Shown: piece by piece, positions 1 to 6,412 of the stretch
Numbering within the stretch: position 1 is the first letter of the stretch
Layout: every line of letters starts with the position of its first letter
Origin: Paenibacillus alvei DSM 29
GTDB taxonomy: Bacteria > Bacillota > Bacilli > Paenibacillales > Paenibacillaceae
NCBI RefSeq assembly: GCF_000293805.1
Contig: NZ_AMBZ01000007.1
Coordinates: 248,001 to 312,000, forward strand
Direction: 5' to 3'
Length of the DNA: 64,000 bases
Program-made: the position numbers and the translations under genes
Notes under the pieces: model-generated
Told to the model about the DNA's origin: nothing
Databases searched by the model: none
Seen by the model: the letters and a program-made list of their open reading frames with translations, nothing else

Positions 1-1
1 T

Positions 2-109
2 CATGCGTATTTGCAAGCCTTTTTGCAAGATTCGTCGTTTCTATTACGCCGAATTGATCCGGTTGAAGTAGGAAGTCCAGCGAATACGGTGAATACAACT
101 TTTCATTAG
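2..109 (+). CDS. C-terminal end of an unidentified protein (partial)
   Basis: An open frame enters from the left edge and runs 35 codons to a TAG at 107-109. The tail reads like protein (ends ANTVNTTFH) and is followed by a convergent gene, so it is probably the 3' end of a real gene. I do not recognise the family; with so few residues it could also be chance. Confidence 0.3.
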   Translation, partial: HAYLQAFLQDSSFLLRRIDPVEVGSPANTVNTTFH

Positions 110-184
110 AACGTGAAAGGGGAATGTGCAGCGAGAGATGATATTCTGCCCTGCATTCCTCATATGTACGAGTACGGTATAGTG

Positions 185-1756
185 TTATCGATTGCAGTGC
201 GAGCTTACGAACTGTTGGACAAAATACTTTGGATTAAGCGGCTCGCCCGTTGCACGCTTCAACAGATCATTCCATGTCCATGTCGCGCCAGGGAGGAAAA
301 ATTGCTCCTTTACAAAAGTTCCTGCTTCCAGAGAGAACAAGTCATGCGAAATATTCGCCATCATATAATGTTGCAGTTGGGAAGCAGTCAGCTCACCCAA
401 TAAATAGCTTTGATAGCTTACAGGAGCAAGCGTGAAATGCATCTTGGCAGCCCAGTGCGGATGCCGGGTATCCTCAGGCGCATGCAAGTGCTGGATCTCT
501 GCTACGAGTTGCCACCAACGTTCATTCACGTTCGTATGTGGACGCTCATACAGCTCCCGCTCGAACTTCACAAATGTAATATACCATCTCATACTGACCA
601 GCATCTCGCGTTGAAGAGTACCGGGCAGGGCAGAAGCATGGGAAGAAAAGGCGGTTGGTTCCGGCTTGATGAAGCGGGTAATCCATTCCTCTTCCTTTGT
701 CATTCTGCCAAAGAGCATCGCAATCGCTTCGGTAGTAAGCGTATGGGCAGGCTTCCGCAGCAGGAAAGGCAGCGCTGCGTCAATATTTTTCTCATATGCC
801 GCATGACCGAACTCGTGCAGCATTACGCTCATCCCAAATTCGCTCGGATTGATGCTCATCATGATCCGTGGTTCGCCCGTACGTCCCATCGCCGTGCAAT
901 ACCCATATGGATATTTCTTATCACGCGGATATAGGTCACTGCGTGCGATAACATCTTTGATATCAAGTCCCATACGTTGAAACGTCTCTGCAGTAATTGC
1001 TTCCATCCGGTCATTTTGCAAATAATCGGCCATATTCCATTCACTGACAGCAGGCGTACTCTGAAAGAATGGATCTGAATAATGCCACGGCCTAAGCTGC
1101 GATACTGTAATACGAAATTTTTGAGCCAGTTCCTCGTCAATTTGCTGCTTCACGAGCCGATACGGTTCTTCACTCTGGACAAGCAGCTCATCGATTAAGG
1201 CAAATACGCCATCAAGATCGAGATCCTGCGCGCTATATTGCATCTGATAATAATTGTCGTAACCAAGTGTGCGCGCCTCTTCATTGCGCTGCTGGATAAG
1301 CCGTAGTGAACGATCGCAGACCTGCTTGCCAATTTGCTTGCTAGCGAGCCAAGCCTGCTTACGTTCGTCCGGATCAAGGCTCGTTTCCAGAATCGTGCGA
1401 ATATCATTGTTCGATACATGCTGGTTCTTTAGGGTAGGACGGTAGGAATTGAAAATGTCTACGAGTTCCTTTGTCATGCGAGTAGAGTGTTCGGCAAGCT
1501 TCGGATCTAACTGTTGATTGATCATCAAGTGACGAAGCTCTGTAAGCTGTCGTTTTTGTAATGACGTAAGCTGCTTATTCTCTAGGTGCTTCGTAATGAG
1601 GGCGAACCGATCCGTATCCGATAAATAACGCTTCCATTCATTTTGGGCAACTTCCAACGCATCATTCCAGGATCCCTCACCTGTAGAAGTTACCATCCAT
1701 CCTGCTTGATCGATCTTTATGCTTAGTTCCTGAAGATTCTCATTCTCACGCTGCAA
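185..1756 (-). CDS. Zinc metallopeptidase of the M2/M3 (gluzincin) type
   Basis: This protein of about 523 residues has the zinc-peptidase motif HEFGH near residue 318, followed by a TTEAIAMLFGRM segment about 25 residues later that supplies the third zinc ligand (Glu). The C-terminus (TGEPLNPKYF) fits bacterial M2/M3-like peptidases, which cleave oligopeptides. There is no signal peptide, so it is probably cytoplasmic. The only in-frame start is a TTG at 1756 with a poor ribosome site. A far better start, ATG at 1782-1780 behind a GGAGGGG site, is out of frame by one base because of a five-T run (1759-1755 on the coding strand). The real protein probably starts there and is 9 residues longer. 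Family assignment is sound as a gluzincin; M2 versus M3 is not resolved by eye. Confidence 0.8.
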   Translation of the reverse strand: MQRENENLQELSIKIDQAGWMVTSTGEGSWNDALEVAQNEWKRYLSDTDRFALITKHLENKQLTSLQKRQLTELRHLMINQQLDPKLAEHSTRMTKELVDIFNSYRPTLKNQHVSNNDIRTILETSLDPDERKQAWLASKQIGKQVCDRSLRLIQQRNEEARTLGYDNYYQMQYSAQDLDLDGVFALIDELLVQSEEPYRLVKQQIDEELAQKFRITVSQLRPWHYSDPFFQSTPAVSEWNMADYLQNDRMEAITAETFQRMGLDIKDVIARSDLYPRDKKYPYGYCTAMGRTGEPRIMMSINPSEFGMSVMLHEFGHAAYEKNIDAALPFLLRKPAHTLTTEAIAMLFGRMTKEEEWITRFIKPEPTAFSSHASALPGTLQREMLVSMRWYITFVKFERELYERPHTNVNERWWQLVAEIQHLHAPEDTRHPHWAAKMHFTLAPVSYQSYLLGELTASQLQHYMMANISHDLFSLEAGTFVKEQFFLPGATWTWNDLLKRATGEPLNPKYFVQQFVSSHCNR

Positions 1757-2031
1757 AAAGACCCCACATCCATTGCATCCATAGGAATTTTCCCCTCCAT
1801 TTCTTCTAGCTCGATGTAAGTTTATAATTATTACAATACCAAAATAATGTAATTTGGGAGTTTTAATTTATGGCATTCATCGTACAATTATGCAGGTATT
1901 GTTGATGCTATTGGAGTTGTTCGTAACATCGAAGGTGTGGAATTGGAGCAGCTTTTTACGTGTATGGAGTGGTTATTATGCATCATCTGTGGACAAATGA
2001 AAACGAACATGAGAAAATAAGTAGTTGATAT

Positions 2032-2046
2032 TGATAATCATTATTA
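2032..2046. promoter_or_regulatory. Fur box
   Basis: TGATAATCATTATTA matches the Bacillus 7-1-7 Fur operator (TGATAATNATTATCA) at 13 of 15 positions. It lies just upstream of the ruined AraC-type regulator, in the setting expected for iron-repressed siderophore genes. The preceding stretch (about 1783-2030) holds no gene I can support, only AT-rich promoter-like sequence and short open frames. Confidence 0.7.
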
Positions 2047-2100
2047 TTTGAGTAATTCGTGAGCAGCGAATGATAGGATCGAGAGGATAGGAAGTGGTGA

Positions 2101-2712
2101 AGGGGGAACGGGAAAATTGTACATGAAAGACGGATGTATTGCTGCCGGGGTGCTGCCGAATATTGTTTTTCTATTGCCAGTTGGATCCGTTTCTGTAGTT
2201 GAATGCGATGCTAAACATGGACTGCACCTATACAAAACCGAGTTCGACATCTATCACGCAATGGGGTGGAGTGATGTGAGAAGAGTAAGGAGAAGGAGTT
2301 GACGTTGCCTGTAAGCGGGGAAATACGGGTCGAGCAGCATCATCGCATTAGACGTTTGATTCGATAATTATTTTGGAACAGCCAATCTCTATCGCTGATT
2401 TCCTTGGACAAACTAGCAGATATGGCTGGTATGAATCCTTCATATTACTCTTAGCTATTCAAACGCAAAGGAAGAAGAGTCCAATCGAGTATTTGACCGA
2501 TCTGCGCATGAATCAGGCGAAGCAGCAATTACTGCAGCCAAGTGGAAAAATACGCGACATTGACCGTGATGTCGGATATAAACACTAAGCGTGAATCCAT
2601 TTGTCATACATATCGATAAAGAAGCGCCAATGCAATGATGTCTATGCCGGTCTATGATCGGATGTGGAAGAACGTAAAGCTGTATGGTGCGCGCAACATC
2701 GGGCATGTGTTT
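2101..2712 (+). pseudogene. Remnant of an AraC-family (Btr-like) siderophore-responsive regulator
   Basis: Pieces of an AraC-family activator lie in several frames. From 2117 there is an N-terminal sensor-like stretch with FLLPVGSVSVVE and HLYKTEFDIYHA. Near 2300-2365 another frame gives LPVSGEIRVEQHHRIRRLIR. At 2373-2588 the helix-turn-helix region ends with KSPIEYLTDLRMNQAKQQLL and IRDIDRDVGYKH. In a third frame MAGMNPSYYS completes the first helix-turn-helix before a stop. Several indels and at least one stop are needed to explain this, so it is a true ruin. In Bacillus such regulators (Btr) activate siderophore uptake genes, consistent with the siderophore-binding gene that follows. Confidence 0.65.
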
Positions 2713-2727
2713 TATCGTTCTTTACCT

Positions 2728-2751
2728 ATCATAATAATGATTTCATTTTCA
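2728..2751. promoter_or_regulatory. Possible second Fur site upstream of the siderophore-binding gene
   Basis: ATCATAATAATGATTTCATT and the bases after it resemble overlapping Fur half-sites (NATWAT units) about 40 bp before the lipoprotein start. The match is much weaker than the box at 2032-2046. The call leans on position: siderophore-binding lipoproteins are usually Fur-repressed. Confidence 0.35.
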
Positions 2752-2788
2752 TTTAAATCTTAGACGACTTTAAAGGGGATATTGCATC

Positions 2789-3756
2789 ATGATTACACGT
2801 CATCGCATGAAGATAATTACTTGCATCTGTACTTTACTCGTAATGATTACCGCAGCATGTAGCGGACAAGTGGCCTCGAATAAACAGAGCGAATCGGGGA
2901 ATTCATCACAGGTTCAAACGGTCACTTCCGATACGAAGCCTCCAGCAGATATTGCGGGAGCAGACAAACGGATTGCGGTATTATCTATTCCTTTTACAAG
3001 CGACTTGCTTGCATTGGGAATTACTCCGATCGGAGCCGTCACGCAAAAAGGAAAAGAGTTTCTCCCGCATGTAGCCGATCTCTTGCAACATACACAAAAT
3101 TTAGGGAATTCCCAAGATCCCAACCTCGAAGCGCTCGTGAACGCGGAACCAGACCTTATCATCGCGCAGGAAGAACTGATAAAGGGCAAGGATGAACTCG
3201 AAAAGATCGCGCCGACAATGGTACTGAGTTTCAAGCAGTCGACCTGGGAAGAGCAGTTGCAACAGCTCGGCAAGGCGTTAGGCAAGGAAAAGAGGCCGAG
3301 GCGTTTATTGCTGATTATAAACAAAAAGCCGCTACAGCAAAAGAATCTATCAAGCAAGCGCTTGGAGACGAAACGGTGTTAGTGCTGCGCGTCATGAAAA
3401 AAGAGCTCAGAGTATACGGGTTAGATCGCAATTATGGATCATTGCTTTATCGAGATTTGGGAATTAAACCTGCGAAGGGTTTGGAAAATATAGGACGAGG
3501 AAAAGAAGGGCCGCAAGCTATCTCCAGCGAGGTGCTGCCAGATTTCGATCCCGATCATATTCTGCTTGAGGTAGCTGCTGATTCGGCTGCTCAGCAGCTA
3601 TTCAAAGAGTTGGAGGATAGCGCCATCTGGAAAAATCTAAAGGCAGTCAAAAACAGTAATGTTCATGCGATTGCACAGCAGCCATGGCTGGATTACTCTG
3701 CCCTTGGCCAACTTAAATCGTTGGATGAGGCAATGACTCTATTTACACGTAAATAG
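2789..3756 (+). pseudogene. FeuA-like iron-siderophore ABC transporter substrate-binding lipoprotein, frameshifted
   Basis: The start has a lipoprotein signal peptide ending in ITAAC (lipobox Cys near residue 25), then a Ser/Asn-rich linker. The first lobe is typical of periplasmic-binding family 2, with KRIAVLSIPFTSDLLALGI and NLEALVNAEPDLII. At 3288-3291 an A run is one base short: adding an A restores KEAEAFIADYKQKAATAKES and joins the frame ending at 3756 (second lobe, LPDFDPDHILLEVA). The repaired protein would be about 322 residues, normal for the family. It would capture a ferric siderophore outside the membrane; no permease or ATPase gene is adjacent. The break is either a homopolymer sequencing error or a real mutation next to a ruined regulator. 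Confidence 0.8.
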
Positions 3757-3774
3757 ATGACTCGTCTAGAACAT

Positions 3775-3826
3775 AATGAGGGGCTACCATTACATCATCA
3801 AGGATGACGAATGGAAGCCCCTCATT
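3775..3826. terminator. Bidirectional terminator
   Basis: A 17-bp near-perfect stem (AATGAGGGGCTACCATT at 3775-3791 with its complement at 3810-3826, one mismatch) sits between two convergent genes. It fits a shared terminator for the siderophore-binding gene and sodC. Confidence 0.75.
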
Positions 3827-3841
3827 GTGTTGATCACATTA

Positions 3842-4378
3842 CTATTGAATAACTCCGCATGCGATGCGATCGCCTGAGTTACCTGCTGGGTCAGTCTTGT
3901 AATCGTCCGGCTGCGCATGAATAATTAACGCTGTGCCGCCAGGCTTCACCAGGGAATTAGGCTTGTCCTTCTCCAGCGTGACCATCTCGGTTGTGAAGGT
4001 AGCTTGGGCCTTGCCATCTGCACCTACTTCTAAATTAGGCAAGTCGCCGCTGTGGTAGCCCTTCGGATTTTCGAAGCCATGCTCCTTATGGGTTGGATTC
4101 AAATGTGCCTCTGCCGTCTTGAAGTCAGGAGTATCACAACGTCCTACCGCATGAAAGTGAATGCCATGTTTACCGGGTGACAGATCCCGTACATCGACAG
4201 CCATTTGAACCTTGTTACCTACTTGGGTTAGCTGTGCAGTACCGATCGATTCTCCTTTTGTGTTAATAATGTTCACGTTCACAAATGGAGTTTTCTCTTC
4301 CGCAAGTGCCTCCTTGGCTGTACACGCACTTAGCAGCAGACAGCTTGCCAGCATACATGCAATTGCAAGTTTTTTCAT
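3842..4378 (-). CDS. sodC: Cu/Zn superoxide dismutase, lipoprotein
   Basis: This 178-residue protein would remove superoxide on the outer face of the membrane. The signal peptide ends with the lipobox LLLSAC. The Cu/Zn SOD copper ligands are seen in GIHFHAVGRC, the zinc-loop histidine follows in HLNPTHKEHG, and the final copper His is in ALIIHAQPDDY with DRIACGV at the C-terminus (disulphide Cys). The start chosen is ATG at 4378 behind AAGGAGG (8 bases). The frame stays open upstream to 4816, but that extension has no signal peptide logic or ribosome site. It is transcribed toward the siderophore-binding gene and separated from it by a shared terminator. Confidence 0.93.
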   Translation of the reverse strand: MKKLAIACMLASCLLLSACTAKEALAEEKTPFVNVNIINTKGESIGTAQLTQVGNKVQMAVDVRDLSPGKHGIHFHAVGRCDTPDFKTAEAHLNPTHKEHGFENPKGYHSGDLPNLEVGADGKAQATFTTEMVTLEKDKPNSLVKPGGTALIIHAQPDDYKTDPAGNSGDRIACGVIQ

Positions 4379-4576
4379 ATCGATCCTCCTTAAATTTTGA
4401 TCGGGTCGGTAACAGTGTTTACCTATTTTACAGAAAGAAAACCGTCTGACTGTAATTTGCTTAGGTACAGGGTGGTGAATTGAAGGAATATGGTATGCTT
4501 GTATAAGACGAATATAGACGAGCCGACCGCTTGAGAGAGATTCGAAAGCAGAAACACTATAAAGCGAGGTAATGAA

Positions 4577-4888
4577 ATGATTCATGTGACAGGTGCGATA
4601 GATGCGATGACAAGATGCCGGCACTATCATTCCGAGGTAGATGTGATTGCAATTAAGTTCAAATGCTGTGATGTGTATTACGGCTGTTATTATTGTCATG
4701 CAGAGATGGCCGATCATCAGCCAATCGTATGGCCTATGGAAGAGCAGGGCGCGAAGGCGATCCTTTGTGGAAGCTGCTATGCAGAGCTCACCATTGAGCA
4801 GTATTTGAATTCTCATTATAAGTGTCCGGTTTGCAATGTTTCATTTAATCCGGGTTGCAAAAACCATAATCATTTGTATTTCGAGTAA
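4577..4888 (+). CDS. CHY-type zinc-finger protein
   Basis: The 103 residues carry the full CHY zinc-finger pattern: CRHYH, then CC..YYGCYYCH, ADHQPIVWP, LCGSCYAELT and a C-terminal CPVC...NPGCKNHNHLYF. The domain binds several zinc ions. In yeast the related Hot13 acts in metal and redox handling of mitochondrial carriers; the bacterial role is not established. GAGGT lies 7 bases before the ATG. It is a stand-alone gene with its own terminator downstream. Confidence 0.85.
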   Translation: MIHVTGAIDAMTRCRHYHSEVDVIAIKFKCCDVYYGCYYCHAEMADHQPIVWPMEEQGAKAILCGSCYAELTIEQYLNSHYKCPVCNVSFNPGCKNHNHLYFE

Positions 4889-4953
4889 AAGGAGCTGCAA
4901 AGGAACCTGAGCCAAAACGGCCAGGGGAGTGAAGAATAGATGAGTTATACCGT

Positions 4954-4987
4954 AGATGACCTTCTGAGGATGAGAGTCATCTTTTTT
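4954..4987 (+). terminator. Intrinsic terminator after the CHY zinc-finger gene
   Basis: AGATGAC at 4954-4960 pairs with GTCATCT at 4976-4982, followed by six T's. Confidence 0.7.
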
Positions 4988-5059
4988 GTTGTCTGAAGGG
5001 TACCGCTGATTTTGCTTTGGAATCGCTAATAAAGGTGATTAAGACATGCTGCTTCTTGA

Positions 5060-5149
5060 ATATAGTGTGTATTATATATGTCTAATTATTGCGCTAATCC
5101 ACGTTTTTCTTATTCATTTCCGAAACAAAATTACATATAGTGTGTATTA
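5060..5149. promoter_or_regulatory. Pair of 15-bp direct repeats upstream of gapB, candidate CcpN operators
   Basis: ATATAGTGTGTATTA occurs identically at 5060-5074 and 5135-5149, 75 bp apart. The second copy abuts the -35 region of the likely gapB promoter. In B. subtilis CcpN represses gapB and pckA, and a ccpN gene lies downstream in this same block. The repeats only partly match the published CcpN consensus when read on the reverse strand, so the regulator assignment is inference; the repeat itself is seen directly. Confidence 0.55.
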
Positions 5150-5153
5150 ATTA

Positions 5154-5183
5154 TTGAAATCCAATTAATTATGACGTAATATA
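5154..5183 (+). promoter_or_regulatory. Likely SigA promoter of the gapB operon
   Basis: TTGAAA at 5154-5159 and TAATAT at 5178-5183 with an 18-base spacer, followed by AAAGGAGG ten bases before the gapB ATG. Confidence 0.5.
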
Positions 5184-5213
5184 TAAAGTGAACAAAGGAG
5201 GTTCAAACGATAT

Positions 5214-6272
5214 ATGCAGAAACGACTCGGTGTTAGCGGTACAGGAAGAATCGGAAGATTGGTTATTCGCAGTCTGTTCATGGATGGTGACGGTGCTTCA
5301 CTCGGCCTTATAAATTCTACCTGCGCACCCGATCAATTGGTGCATCTCTTGAAGTATGATTCGATTCACGGTCGCTGGGATGTAGATATGAAGGCAGGAG
5401 AACAATGCCTTTTCATTCAAGGGCACCGAATTCCGGTGGTGAGCGAGCGCAGACCAGAACTGCTTCCATGGAGAGAGCATGGAATTGATGTCGTCGTCGA
5501 TGCGACAGGCAAGTTTAAGAGTCGTTCAGAAGCGTCCCTTCATATGGAGGCGGGCGCGAAGCGGGTAGTGGTGACAGCACCGGGCAAGGATCTGGACTGT
5601 ACCATTGTAATGGGTGTTAACGAGCATGCATATAACCCGCAGCAGCATGCGCTGATCTCGACAGCTTCCTGCACGACGAATTGTCTAGCGCCTCTCCTTC
5701 ATGTGCTCGATCAAGAATTTGGCCTGGACTACGGTTGGATGACGACCGTACATGCGTATACGAATGACCAAAAGCATCTGGATAATTCGCACTCAGATTG
5801 GCGAAGAGGCCGCGCTTGCGGCAGCTCGATTATTCCCACTTCAACAGGAGTTGGCAAAGCCTTAAAGGATATTCTGCCACATCTCGCGGAGCGGGTTCAA
5901 GGAATCTCCTTGCGAGTTCCTGTGCAAAATGTATCCTTGGTTGACCTTACTGCTGGATTGCACAGTGAAGTTACGAAGGAAGATATTGTTCGAGTATTTA
6001 CGAATGCAATTAGGGAAGGCATGGAGCCTTATCTGGAATATAACGAGGAGCCTTTGGTGTCCAGTGATTATATTGGCAACCGCAAATCTGCAATTATTGA
6101 TGGATTATCGATTCAAACGTCAGGTCACCAAGTGAAGCTGTTGGCATGGTATGACAATGAATGGGCATACGCGTGCCGTGTAACGGATTTCGTCAAGTAT
6201 ATGTTCGTCCAATCCGAGGAGGTAGAACCAACATGCGAAACCAAATCGATGAGCTCATCACTGAGTATGTAA
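5214..6272 (+). CDS. gapB: Glyceraldehyde-3-phosphate dehydrogenase, gluconeogenic type
   Basis: The 352-residue protein converts 1,3-bisphosphoglycerate and glyceraldehyde-3-phosphate. It has the Rossmann start GTGRIGR, the catalytic SASCTTN-type segment (STASCTTNCLAP, Cys near residue 152), TTVHAYTNDQ, and the C-terminal WYDNEWAYACR. The neighbouring ppdK, ccpN and glpX make the GapB (gluconeogenic, usually NADP-using) role more likely than the glycolytic GapA. The tail beyond the normal end (after FVKYM) is about 20 residues longer than usual and overlaps the next gene by 40 bases. It is first in a block reading the same way to 11829. Confidence 0.92.
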   Translation: MQKRLGVSGTGRIGRLVIRSLFMDGDGASLGLINSTCAPDQLVHLLKYDSIHGRWDVDMKAGEQCLFIQGHRIPVVSERRPELLPWREHGIDVVVDATGKFKSRSEASLHMEAGAKRVVVTAPGKDLDCTIVMGVNEHAYNPQQHALISTASCTTNCLAPLLHVLDQEFGLDYGWMTTVHAYTNDQKHLDNSHSDWRRGRACGSSIIPTSTGVGKALKDILPHLAERVQGISLRVPVQNVSLVDLTAGLHSEVTKEDIVRVFTNAIREGMEPYLEYNEEPLVSSDYIGNRKSAIIDGLSIQTSGHQVKLLAWYDNEWAYACRVTDFVKYMFVQSEEVEPTCETKSMSSSLSM

Positions 6273-6412
6273 AAGAGAACGACTTGGGCACGATCATTTG
6301 CCGTTATTGTGATGATATTATCGATACCTTGCCTACAAATGGTGTGAAGACAAAATATATGGTGTGTAATAAAGAATCGTGCCGCGAGCAAGAAGGGAGC
6401 GCTTCGGCTTGA
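6233..6412 (+). CDS. SR1P-like small GapA-binding peptide homologue
   Basis: This 59-residue protein contains LGTIICRYCDDIIDTL, then a C-x4-C pair (VCNKESC). The pattern strongly resembles SR1P, the 39-residue peptide of B. subtilis encoded by the SR1 RNA, which binds GapA and promotes the GapA-RNase J1 interaction. Here the SR1P part has a 17-residue helical N-terminal extension. The start is the ATG at 6233 behind GAGGAGG (10 bases). It overlaps the gapB 3' end and its TGA overlaps the TTG start of ppdK, so it is translationally coupled on both sides. Its placement beside gapB suggests action on a GAPDH. Recognition is by motif only. Confidence 0.75.
   Translation: MRNQIDELITEYVKENDLGTIICRYCDDIIDTLPTNGVKTKYMVCNKESCREQEGSASA

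Noticed and set aside
1840..2030. Possible PhoH-like or other coding remnant upstream of the Fur box
   Set aside because: One frame is open for about 45 codons with vague similarity only; not enough to call.
4379..4816. N-terminal extension of the superoxide dismutase frame
   Set aside because: The true start at 4378 has AAGGAGG and a lipoprotein signal peptide; the extension has neither.
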